DNA of 64,000 nt, taken from the NCBI RefSeq assembly GCF_024054035.1, contig NZ_JAMXQU010000005.1, forward strand, positions 1-64,000. Direction: 5' to 3'. The notes under the pieces were generated by a model that did no database searches, had not been told where the DNA came from, and worked only from the letters and a program-made list of their open reading frames with translations. This document shows, piece after piece, positions 25,767 to 33,889 of this stretch. The stretch is from Asaia lannensis NBRC 102526 (lineage in GTDB: Bacteria > Pseudomonadota > Alphaproteobacteria > Acetobacterales > Acetobacteraceae). How positions within the stretch are numbered: the first letter of the stretch is position 1; each line of letters starts with the position of its first letter. Made by a program: the position numbers and the translations under genes.

Positions 25767-25860
25767 GCCAGATCAGGGTATCCAAGGCATTGTTTGACTT
25801 GTCATGCCTTGGGAAGGTGGCCTGCGAGGTATTGCGTATCGCGCTTCCTCGTGGTCCTGT

Positions 25861-26631
25861 TCAAGCCTCAACGTTATCTGAGCTGTCAGAACTTTGGATT
25901 GTGCTCGAGGCTGTCTTGCCACTGAAGTTGGTGATGTTCGACAATGGGATCGTGGCACCTCCCATCTGAATCTCAAGATCGGAGCTTCCTTTCGTCACAC
26001 CTGTCACAATGCCCATTACGGTAAAGGGCACGTCGGATGTGGTGCCGGTAGAGTCGATCGTTTTTACCGCGACACTGTAAGCGCCGTCCGCCAGTTTGTT
26101 ACCCGAATTGTCAGTCCCATCCCATGTCCATTTGTTGGTGCCCGAAACTGCGGCCCCTGTATCGGTCTTGACGATTTTTCCAGATGAGTCGCTAACGGCG
26201 ATGGCCACATTCTGGCCCTGAGTTGCACTGAAACTGAGCGAGGCTGCGCCGCTCTGAAGGGGCAAAGTGGTCGACTTCGCCGTAGCTGTCTGTCCCACCC
26301 ACTGGCTGCCCGAACTGAGCTGGCTGCTCTCGTTGAGCGAGATAAGGGATGACAGATTGGTGTTGGTTTGCACCTGCTGCTCCACACCGGCGAACTGGAC
26401 GAGTTCAGAGGTGAACGAGTCAGAACTCATGGGACTGCTGGGATCCTGATGCTGTAACTGGGTCGTTAGCAACGTCAGAAATGTTGTATAGTTATTCGCA
26501 AGGGACGAGAGACCCAAGGCAGCACTCGAACTCGATGAGGTGCTCGATGACGAAGAGTTGGCCGAAGCTTTTGCCGTGGCCTCAGCGGCCTGAAGCAATG
26601 CAGTTTCGTTGCTGATCGACGAGGTTGCCAA
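25861..26631 (-). CDS. flgD: Flagellar hook-capping protein FlgD
   Basis: A 256-residue FlgD. A Ser-rich start is followed by the scaffold motif LANNYTTFLTLLTTQLQHQD (then PSSPMSSDSFTSELVQFAGV), then a beta part with the FlgD signature TWDGTDNSGNKLADGAYSVA. It caps the growing hook and is lost once the hook is complete. The start is the TTG at 26631, preceded by AAGGGCAACAACA; no in-frame ATG lies before the conserved region. It is the last gene of the long minus-strand run from flhA and is convergent with the CtrA-like regulator. Confidence 0.92.
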   Translation of the reverse strand: MATSSISNETALLQAAEATAKASANSSSSSTSSSSSAALGLSSLANNYTTFLTLLTTQLQHQDPSSPMSSDSFTSELVQFAGVEQQVQTNTNLSSLISLNESSQLSSGSQWVGQTATAKSTTLPLQSGAASLSFSATQGQNVAIAVSDSSGKIVKTDTGAAVSGTNKWTWDGTDNSGNKLADGAYSVAVKTIDSTGTTSDVPFTVMGIVTGVTKGSSDLEIQMGGATIPLSNITNFSGKTASSTIQSSDSSDNVEA

Positions 26632-26676
26632 TGTTGTTGCCCTTGTGAAAAAAGTCGAAGCGTTGAATGTCTGTCA

Positions 26677-29058
26677 TCAAGCCGTGATGTTGACGCGGCC
26701 ATTGGTTGCCAGGGTGGAGTCTGAAGCTCGCAGTGTAACGCCGGTATCGCTTATGTTATCGGGTTCGGACGTCCCGAGTCTACTCTCTTGCTGTCTGTAT
26801 CCGGGGTTGGAATTCTGACCACCGCCAGCAAAGTTTTGCCCTTGCATCAACGGGTTCATGCCATTCTGGGCGTGATGGTCGTGGGTCTGCACACCGGACC
26901 CGCCAGACATGGATGAGACGATGTCGATTCTAATCGAAGTCGTATCAATTCCAGCTGAATGCAGGGAGGCGATAAGATCGTGTCTGGTTTTGCTCAGGCT
27001 TTCCGCAGTGGAATCATCATCGCTCTGAAGGATGATGCGTGTCGCTATCCCATTTTGCCCCTCAAGGCTTAGTTGAATCGGACTCGTATCAGTTGTCTGC
27101 AACGTCATAGTCAGTGTCGTCGTCGAGCTGGACGTAGTCTGTGTCTGGCCACCTTGATTCGTCGTGGTGTCCGACGTCGCTCTTTCCACAGGACTTGAGG
27201 TTTTTTGCTGCCCGTCCTCTCTTTGGCCGTTGAGCACCATCGATCCAAAATCGTTGTGTAAGCCCCCGATGGCATCAGCAAGTTGCGCGACCAGCAAAGG
27301 CGTCGCTGCCTTTGCCTCAGAGTGATCCTCGGGCGGGTTATCTCCTTTTGACGATGTTTCTTCGCCTTCTGTTCTGCCTGTCGCACCGCCTAACGCTACG
27401 ACGCCGGACCAGTCACTTTCATAGTTCGGTTCATCTGTTGCGCCAGATTGCGGGGGCGTGACGCTTGCGGCAGGTTTGCCTGCGCTGTCGGAAAGAGATC
27501 CGAAATGCGCCTGTCTGTCGCTTTGCTGTACGGTCGCTTGATTGATGATCGGAGAAGTGGGCGTGTTGCTTTGGCTATTGTCTGGCAAGGTCGTGACTAC
27601 CCAGCCTTGAGCGAGGGTACCATCCGTCAGATATGACGAGCCTCCGCCAGTACCAGAGATAACAGCAGCGGACTGTATCGCTGTATGGATATTTATGGAG
27701 GATGACAGGGGCGTATCGGATCGCGCTGGCGAGGTTGTCACGGTCACCTCTGCGAGGTGGCCTTCAGCTGCGGCAATTTCTGTGCCTGACGTGATCTGCT
27801 CTATTTGCATACCCCCCATAGAGGTACCTGATATCACACTGCTGATCGCAAGACTGGCTTGTCCAGGCAGGTTACCTGGACTTGGCTTGCCACTCTGAGC
27901 CATTTCGGAGGCATTATAGGACAGAGTCTCGGCGCGCCTGACCGGGCTGCTCGCTTTAGTTCCGGGCAAGGAGACGATCTCGTCAGCTCTTACGCCACGA
28001 GAAAGGAATCCGGGTGCCTGAAACTGCCCCGGGGTTGTCTGATCGCTCGTGATGGAGGTTGGACTAGCGAGGCCAAAGGCAGCCTCAGAGAGAGGTGCTG
28101 AACCCTGTGTGGTCGCCGCCGACGTGATCCCTCCTGTCTGGGTCATTACTGCTGCCGGATTGAATACGGCGAACGTGTTTATGGTTGGCTGTAATGACAA
28201 TCTCCCGTCGTCCCGCCCGGTGCTGACAGAAGCGCCTGACGAGGAGGCAGGCGCGACATAGGCCCCAATCGCTGGAGTTGATAATCCTTGCAGGGTAGTC
28301 AGGGCGCTGCGGTCAAATGTTGTGTCAGGCGTCATCGGCAGCTGCGTAGCGTCGCCAACGAATGGAGTTGGGAGCGGGGGGGCGCCGGCGGAGACTGGTT
28401 GAGCAAGGGGCGCGGCAGTATCCGATTGTCCCGACAACGCCGAGCTGTGCCGCCGGAGGGAGATATCGGCATTTTGCAGGATTGCTGACCCACTTGGTGC
28501 CTGTACCGAAGAGAAGGGCGCTGCGTGTGAGAGAATATCGAATCCATTCGACGACGAGCCGTTGGCGAATGTGCGTATGTCGCTCTGCCCGGACGTTGAT
28601 GTTGAGCCCATATCAGAGGGGGCGAGGACCTGGCTTGAGGCTAAAAAATAGCCCCCTTGCATCACTGCGACCGATAATTGGTTGCTCACGGCTTCGTTGC
28701 TAATCGAGCCTTCATCCTCTCTCCAAGAGCTGGTGCGTTGCCCTTTGCTCGAGAGTGTCGGGAGTATGTCGGGTGGGGCATTGGCCAGAGACGTTGAACC
28801 GCTCGACCCTGCCTCCACGGCCAGTGAGGCACCGCTGACGACATCTGACCATTTGTCAGTTGGAGGCGTCAGGTCACTCGAAACAGCCTCCTGTGGTTGA
28901 GTTGCCGACGAAAGTTGACTGCGGAATGACTGGGGGGAGGGCAGGGGGGCACCCGACACTGCGGCGCCCGAAGTGAGTTGTGGGGCATTGCCGGGCAGGT
29001 TTGACCGCGATGCCTTATCACTCGCCACAGATCGGCCCTGTCTCTCTCTCACTCTCAT
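26677..29058 (-). CDS. fliK: Flagellar hook-length control protein FliK
   Basis: A protein of about 793 residues, mostly low-complexity Ser/Thr/Ala/Gly/Gln-rich, as expected for the extended ruler part of FliK. The conserved C-terminal hook-length domain lies at about residues 650-725 (LTMTLQTTDTSPIQLSLEGQ, GIATRIILQSDDDSTAESLS, RHDLIASLHSAGIDTTSIRI). FliK measures the hook and switches export specificity through FlhB. ATG 29058 follows GGAGTGGTCAAT; the longer frame starts with GTG 29067. It lies between motA and flgD. The ruler region is longer than in many relatives. Confidence 0.85.
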   Translation of the reverse strand: MRVRERQGRSVASDKASRSNLPGNAPQLTSGAAVSGAPLPSPQSFRSQLSSATQPQEAVSSDLTPPTDKWSDVVSGASLAVEAGSSGSTSLANAPPDILPTLSSKGQRTSSWREDEGSISNEAVSNQLSVAVMQGGYFLASSQVLAPSDMGSTSTSGQSDIRTFANGSSSNGFDILSHAAPFSSVQAPSGSAILQNADISLRRHSSALSGQSDTAAPLAQPVSAGAPPLPTPFVGDATQLPMTPDTTFDRSALTTLQGLSTPAIGAYVAPASSSGASVSTGRDDGRLSLQPTINTFAVFNPAAVMTQTGGITSAATTQGSAPLSEAAFGLASPTSITSDQTTPGQFQAPGFLSRGVRADEIVSLPGTKASSPVRRAETLSYNASEMAQSGKPSPGNLPGQASLAISSVISGTSMGGMQIEQITSGTEIAAAEGHLAEVTVTTSPARSDTPLSSSINIHTAIQSAAVISGTGGGSSYLTDGTLAQGWVVTTLPDNSQSNTPTSPIINQATVQQSDRQAHFGSLSDSAGKPAASVTPPQSGATDEPNYESDWSGVVALGGATGRTEGEETSSKGDNPPEDHSEAKAATPLLVAQLADAIGGLHNDFGSMVLNGQREDGQQKTSSPVERATSDTTTNQGGQTQTTSSSTTTLTMTLQTTDTSPIQLSLEGQNGIATRIILQSDDDSTAESLSKTRHDLIASLHSAGIDTTSIRIDIVSSMSGGSGVQTHDHHAQNGMNPLMQGQNFAGGGQNSNPGYRQQESRLGTSEPDNISDTGVTLRASDSTLATNGRVNITA

Positions 29059-29092
29059 ATTGACCACTCCGTCATCTCGCAGGTCAGGAGTG

Positions 29093-29965
29093 TCATGAAG
29101 CGACTCCCTGAGACTCTGTCAGGGCGACATCGAGTTCGAAAAAGCTCGGCATGGCAGCTGGTGGAATCTCTTTTCGTCCGATTTCGGCGCTAACCTGCGG
29201 GGGATTGCCCTGGAGATGGGCAACCAGGACCGTCTTGATGATGCCTTGATAACGGCCATCCTGCACAATCACCGCCTTGATTCTTGAGGCGAGAGGAGCC
29301 ACCACCCCGTAGGACAGCAGAACGCCCAGAAATGTTCCGACGAGTGCCCCGGAAATCATCTCGCCTAGAATGGCAGGAGGTTTGCTGATTGAGGCCATGG
29401 TTTTAATCACGCCAAGCACAGCGGCGACGATACCCAGCGCAGGCAGGGCATCAGCAATACTCATCAGACACTCTGAAATATGCAGTTTCTCGGCCTGATT
29501 TTTGCGAAGCTCGCGGGCCATGACGTCATCAAGCTGGTAGGCGTCCTCGAGATTGAGACTCACCAGGCGCAGATAATCGCAAATAAGATCGCGGGTTTCC
29601 GTATCGTCACGGACCTTTGGAGAGAGCGCGAAGATACCACTGTCTTGCGGATTTTCTACGTGCTCCTCGAGCGCCATCGCCCCTTTGGCTTGAGCGAGAC
29701 GGGTCAGGCGAAAGAGAACCACGAGAAGATCCACATAGGCGGCCTTGTCATATTGCGGTCCTTTGAGCGCAAGCTTGAAGTTGTGCGGCAGTTCTTTCAG
29801 GGCACCTATGGAATTCGACATGACAAAAATGCCAAGCGCCGAACCAAGAATTGTAATCAGTTCGAAGGGCATGGATGCGAGCAGTGGCCCCATTACACCG
29901 CCTGAAGCAGCGAATGAGCCGAAAACACACAGAAGGGAAAAGACAAGCCCCCCGATAAAAAGCAT
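29093..29965 (-). CDS. motA: Flagellar stator protein MotA
   Basis: A 290-residue MotA with four membrane segments: residues 2-22, about 32-50, and the pair around IADALPALGIVAAVLGVIKT and ISGALVGTFLGVLLSYGVVA. The cytoplasmic loop carries the charged stretch LTRLAQAKGAMALEEHVENP that contacts FliG. The proline in ADALPALG corresponds to the one important for proton-driven conformational change. It pairs with MotB, encoded just upstream with a 65-base gap. The order motB-motA is reversed from the enteric one. Confidence 0.95.
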   Translation of the reverse strand: MLFIGGLVFSLLCVFGSFAASGGVMGPLLASMPFELITILGSALGIFVMSNSIGALKELPHNFKLALKGPQYDKAAYVDLLVVLFRLTRLAQAKGAMALEEHVENPQDSGIFALSPKVRDDTETRDLICDYLRLVSLNLEDAYQLDDVMARELRKNQAEKLHISECLMSIADALPALGIVAAVLGVIKTMASISKPPAILGEMISGALVGTFLGVLLSYGVVAPLASRIKAVIVQDGRYQGIIKTVLVAHLQGNPPQVSAEIGRKEIPPAAMPSFFELDVALTESQGVAS

Positions 29966-30030
29966 TTTTGAATTCCGTTTCTTATTCGAGGCTGAACGTT
30001 GAAAGGTATCTGATGTGATGTCGGAGGATG

Positions 30031-31137
30031 CTAAGGGTTTGGAGAAGAGGCACTGTGCCCAGCCTGTGGCATGGTCTTAGGCGAACCGGGACTATTATCC
30101 ACGGGTTTTTCGTGCTCGCCTGTCAGAGTGCCTGATCCGGCCTCCACCTGTTTCATACTGGGATGCAAGCGATGCATGATGATAACGACCCGGCGGTTCG
30201 CTGCGGCTGACGGTACTGCCGGGTCGGCAAGTTCCCGATCTGCGCCACCTGATACGTCCAGGATCTTGGGGTCGGGATATCCCGACTTGACGAGAATTTC
30301 GCGTGACTGATCGGCTCTCAAGGCGGACAAGGTCCAGTTGGACATTCCTCCTGCATCCTTGCCCTTGAAAGGGGCTGCATCCGTATACCCGACGATTGAG
30401 ATACGCTCCGGCATCGGCGCGAGCCATTTTGCTATCTCGCCCAGCATGGCGCGTGCGGCTTTGTTTGGTGCAGAAGCTCCAAGCTCGAACATTGGCACAT
30501 TTTCGGTGTCGTGAAGCTCAATCCTGATTTCATCCCGACCATAAGAGATCGCCACATTGTCGAGATGATCGCTGGTATCTTTGCCTGCTTTGAGTGCCTG
30601 TTCCAGATTGCGTGTCATATCATGCAGGTTGGCCTGCTCGGCTCTCGATGCCTCGGATCCGACAGGGCCAGGTTTATCATGACGCGAGCCTGCTTCCGGG
30701 CCCCCTATGGGAACGATTACCGCCTGGGCCGGCAGCGATTCACGCTCGGATTGATGATGGAAGGCCGGAACTGCTTCGATAGGGGACGAAGCGCCATGCC
30801 CTTCATAGCGAACGGGCACCGGCCCCGCCGTATCCATATTCTCATTGTCTTCGAGACGATCAAAACTGCTCCCGCCCATCATAGGAGCGGGGGGAGTATC
30901 AACGATTTTTTCCGGCGGAATTGCCGATTTTTCATCGGCCAGCGGGTTGAAATACTGGGCAATCCCCCGGCGCTGCTCGTCAGTCGTTGCATTCAGGAGC
31001 CACATGACGAGAAAAAACGCCATCATGGCCGTCATGAAATCCGCGTAGGCGATTTTCCATGCACCACCATGATGGGGCTCGTGTCCATCCTCATCTTGGC
31101 GACGGATGATGACGGAGGGGCGATTTTTTCTGGCCAT
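30031..31137 (-). CDS. motB: Flagellar stator protein MotB
   Basis: A 368-residue MotB. A charged N-terminus is followed by one TM helix with the proton-carrying Asp33 (WKIAYADFMTAMMAFFLVMW). A long linker (about 60-205) rich in Pro/Glu/Ser follows, then the OmpA-like peptidoglycan-binding domain (about 210-325) with RISIVGYTDAAPFKGKD, NWTLSALRADQSREILVKSG and SGGADRELADP. The C-terminal 40 residues are disordered. MotB anchors the stator to the cell wall. The helix residues suggest proton use. It is next to the glycosyltransferase-like gene upstream (18-base gap). Confidence 0.95.
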   Translation of the reverse strand: MARKNRPSVIIRRQDEDGHEPHHGGAWKIAYADFMTAMMAFFLVMWLLNATTDEQRRGIAQYFNPLADEKSAIPPEKIVDTPPAPMMGGSSFDRLEDNENMDTAGPVPVRYEGHGASSPIEAVPAFHHQSERESLPAQAVIVPIGGPEAGSRHDKPGPVGSEASRAEQANLHDMTRNLEQALKAGKDTSDHLDNVAISYGRDEIRIELHDTENVPMFELGASAPNKAARAMLGEIAKWLAPMPERISIVGYTDAAPFKGKDAGGMSNWTLSALRADQSREILVKSGYPDPKILDVSGGADRELADPAVPSAAANRRVVIIMHRLHPSMKQVEAGSGTLTGEHEKPVDNSPGSPKTMPQAGHSASSPNP

Positions 31138-31155
31138 CTGCGCTCAGGGGTCCCG

Positions 31156-31914
31156 TTATCGCCCTTTCAGATGTAACATGCCCAGGCGGGACGCGGGTGT
31201 ACCTGCAAACGAGGCGCGTCCTGCATGGTTGAGAGCGATCGATGTATCCAGCCAGACCTCGCCACCCAGATCGCGCCAACGCTTGCAGAATGTGAAATCT
31301 TCGCTGAGATAGGTGCCGGTCTCCTGATCGATGCTGCCATCGAACAGGGCGTGACACATGCTTCCGTCTCCTGAACCCGCCGCATCTATGCGACGGTAGG
31401 CGGTTTCCGGATAGTGTTTGATCATCGCTGTAATCACCTTGCGGCTAATCATCATGAATCCGGTGCCTGCGTAATGGGTCCGGAACAACGGCCCCTTGTC
31501 CCACGAGGAATGCATCGCATCCGTCTCACCGACGTAGCGTAGCGAGGCTGTTTCAAGCTTTTCACCGCGGTTCAGATTTTCCTGGGTTCCCTTGTCCCAG
31601 AAGCGCTCCTTGATAGGGTACATCCCGGCAACGATATCCTTGTCGGCTGCAAGCAGTCGGGCGGGCGCCTCTGCGGGAAACCCGATATCAGCATCTACAA
31701 AAAGAAGATGCGTTGCGTCCGAGCGTGTATAGAACTGATGAACGAGCGTGTTGCGCGCGCGGCTCACCATGGCATCGTCGCCCAGGAGGGACAAGGTCAT
31801 GGGAACACGAATGATGCTTGTGCAGGCGATAATCGATTCCATATATTCCTGCGTTACAAGCCCGCCGAAGCAGGGCGTCGCAATGAATATCTTGGCGTTC
31901 TGTATCTCTTCCAT
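31156..31914 (-). CDS. Glycosyltransferase-like protein within the flagellar operon
   Basis: A 252-residue protein. ATG 31914 was chosen because AGGAATGTT precedes it and the product then starts directly at the conserved KIFIATPCFGGLVTQEYMES. It has a GT-A-like layout: an N-terminal Rossmann-type strand, GDDAMVSRARNTLVHQFY, a DxD-like FVDADIGFP, and a later YLSEDFTFCKRWRDLGGEVW, the acidic motif of nucleotide-sugar transferases. Cytoplasmic, no membrane segment. It lies between fliJ and motB on the same strand, so it may modify a flagellar protein or a surface sugar. I do not recognise a named family; the substrate is unknown. Confidence 0.65.
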   Translation of the reverse strand: MEEIQNAKIFIATPCFGGLVTQEYMESIIACTSIIRVPMTLSLLGDDAMVSRARNTLVHQFYTRSDATHLLFVDADIGFPAEAPARLLAADKDIVAGMYPIKERFWDKGTQENLNRGEKLETASLRYVGETDAMHSSWDKGPLFRTHYAGTGFMMISRKVITAMIKHYPETAYRRIDAAGSGDGSMCHALFDGSIDQETGTYLSEDFTFCKRWRDLGGEVWLDTSIALNHAGRASFAGTPASRLGMLHLKGR

Positions 31915-32046
31915 AACATTCCTGATCGCTATTGGAATATGAGGTCTCCACCTGACTGGCGGAGTGAAATGACGAGGTTTGTGAATGTTAAAAAACGCAA
32001 ACTCCCGGGCGTTCAAAGCGACGTATCAAAGACATTCGCCTATGAA

Positions 32047-32460
32047 TTAGCGCGTACGCAACGATAACTCGTCGAGTACGGCTTGCTCACGGCGCGTGTG
32101 AGAATCATTACGCTCTTTTTCCAGACGCCGAAAGACCGTTTCTGTCGCCTTATGTCTGACTGCCGTCTCCAGAGCGAAAAGTCGCGCAGTTTCTGTCGCG
32201 GCAGAAGCGTTGTGATATTCTTCTCTGGCGTATGCGATTTTTTCAAGGCCAGACGGAAACCAGACGCGAAACGTCTCCATTGTCACGTTTCCCGCCGTTG
32301 CAATGCGACGTTCCTCGGCAAGTACGTCTGTCGCATAAGTTAGGCTCGCGGATTTGCCATCCTGCAGCTGCTGCGCAGCAATCAGTTGCGTTTGCGCATC
32401 AAGTCTTTCGCGTTCCCGAATTTTGGCCAAAGTAGCGAGGCAGCGCAGGCGATGGGTCAT
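32047..32460 (-). CDS. fliJ: Flagellar export chaperone FliJ
   Basis: A 137-residue, almost fully helical coiled-coil protein directly after fliI (overlap ATGA), the usual place of FliJ. The N-terminus RLRCLATLAKIRERERLDAQ and the charged C-terminal helix (FRRLEKERNDSHTRREQAVL) fit the FliJ stalk that sits in the FliI ring and contacts FlhA. Sequence conservation in this family is low, so the call leans on position, size and helical content. Confidence 0.8.
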   Translation of the reverse strand: MTHRLRCLATLAKIRERERLDAQTQLIAAQQLQDGKSASLTYATDVLAEERRIATAGNVTMETFRVWFPSGLEKIAYAREEYHNASAATETARLFALETAVRHKATETVFRRLEKERNDSHTRREQAVLDELSLRTR

Positions 32461-33881
32461 TGTGGTCCGCCATAGGCAGCAACCAGATTACTGAGGGCAA
32501 GAAAACTGTCGGACAGGGCTCTGACTTCCATGCGTTCCTGCTGGAGTAGAGAATCGATCTCCGGTGCGAGCCTGATGGCCCGGTCCGACTTGGCATCGCT
32601 GCCCTCACGATAGGCACCAAGCTGAACGATATCCCTGATATCCTCCCACACTGCCAGGGTCGCACGTGCCTCACGCGTCAGGGCATTCTCTTCACGGGTG
32701 TTGCATCCTGACGCCGTGCGGGAAAGGGAGCGCAGCACGTTTATAGCCGGATAACGTCCAGCCTCCGCTATGCGTCGATCCATTATCACGTGCCCGTCCA
32801 GAATGCCGCGAACCGCATCTGCAACCGGCTCATTATGGTCGTCTCCTTCGACAAGGACCGAATAGATGGCGGTTATTTGTCCTGCACGCCCGTATGGCGT
32901 TGAAAGCCCCGGACCTGCTCGCTCGAGGAGTCTGGGCAATTCGGCGAAAACGCTTGGAGGATAGCCACGTGTTGCGGGGGGCTCACCGCCAGAGAGGCCA
33001 ATTTCCCGCAAGGCGTGGCAAAAACGTGTGACGCTGTCCATCAGAAGCAGCACTGATTTTCCCTGATCGCGGAAATACTCGGCAATCGTCGTGGCGGTAT
33101 AAGCAGCTTCCCGCCTCATTAGTGGGGGAGAATCGGACGTGGCAACGACGACTACGGCCTTCGACAGCCCCTCTTCGCCCAGATCATCCTCAAGGAATTC
33201 CCTTACCTCACGCCCTCGCTCCCCAACGAGAGCGATTACGGCGATATCGCAAGTGCTGTTGCGCGTAAGCATTCCCATAAGCGTGGACTTGCCTACGCCG
33301 GAACCCGCAAAAAGTCCGAGCCGCTGTCCCTGGCGACATGTAGCAAACAGGTCCAATGCGGAAACACCCAGGCTCATCCGGGGGCCGAGGCGAGCGCGAG
33401 ACGCTGCATCTGGCGGCGACGCCCGCAGGTTGCACGATAGGCCACTCGGGGAGAGGGGCGCTTTCCCATCGATGGGCTTGCCCATGGGGTCGATCACGCG
33501 ACCAACAAAATGATCATTGACCACGAGATTTGCGCCGGAACGTTTCTGACGTTCACCCGATGGCAAAAGCGGAAAAAGAGCGCGACAGCCAGCCCCAATG
33601 CCATCAAGGGCACCGAATGGCATCGCAATGGCCGTCTCGTCACGAAAGCCGACAATTTCGGCATCGATTTCACGTCCATCCAGGGCTGCGAGGGTGACCC
33701 GATCACCTACGCCAGTAAAGCCCGTCATACCGGTTAATGCGACGGAAAGGCCCGTAACTGCAGTGACCTTTCCTTCCAGGCATGCAACAGGAAGGTCGTG
33801 CAAAGGCGTTCTGACGGCCTGTGCAAGGGCACCAAGCTCTTGTGTGAGCCGGGAAAGTGTCAAGTCTTCATCAAGGCGCAT
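32457..33881 (-). CDS. fliI: Flagellum-specific ATPase FliI
   Basis: A FliI of about 474 residues, the ATPase of flagellar export. Walker A is GLFAGSGVGKSTLMGML, Walker B VLLLMDSVTRFCHA, and the arginine-finger region GRYPAINVLRSLSRTASG. GPGLSTPYGRAGQITAIYSV is the typical F1-like stretch. The N-terminal beta domain (GLSVALTGMTGFTGVGDRVT) is complete. Start: the frame opens with a TTG at 33893 that overlaps the upstream stop (TTGA); ATG 33881 is used here, but neither has a clear Shine-Dalgarno. It is tightly packed behind the DUF1217 gene and followed by fliJ. Confidence 0.95.
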   Translation of the reverse strand: MRLDEDLTLSRLTQELGALAQAVRTPLHDLPVACLEGKVTAVTGLSVALTGMTGFTGVGDRVTLAALDGREIDAEIVGFRDETAIAMPFGALDGIGAGCRALFPLLPSGERQKRSGANLVVNDHFVGRVIDPMGKPIDGKAPLSPSGLSCNLRASPPDAASRARLGPRMSLGVSALDLFATCRQGQRLGLFAGSGVGKSTLMGMLTRNSTCDIAVIALVGERGREVREFLEDDLGEEGLSKAVVVVATSDSPPLMRREAAYTATTIAEYFRDQGKSVLLLMDSVTRFCHALREIGLSGGEPPATRGYPPSVFAELPRLLERAGPGLSTPYGRAGQITAIYSVLVEGDDHNEPVADAVRGILDGHVIMDRRIAEAGRYPAINVLRSLSRTASGCNTREENALTREARATLAVWEDIRDIVQLGAYREGSDAKSDRAIRLAPEIDSLLQQERMEVRALSDSFLALSNLVAAYGGPQ

Positions 33882-33889
33882 TTGATCGG

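Noticed and set aside
25155-25785. Minus-strand frames opposite the CtrA-like regulator
   Set aside because: They are shadows of the coding strand with no ribosome site.
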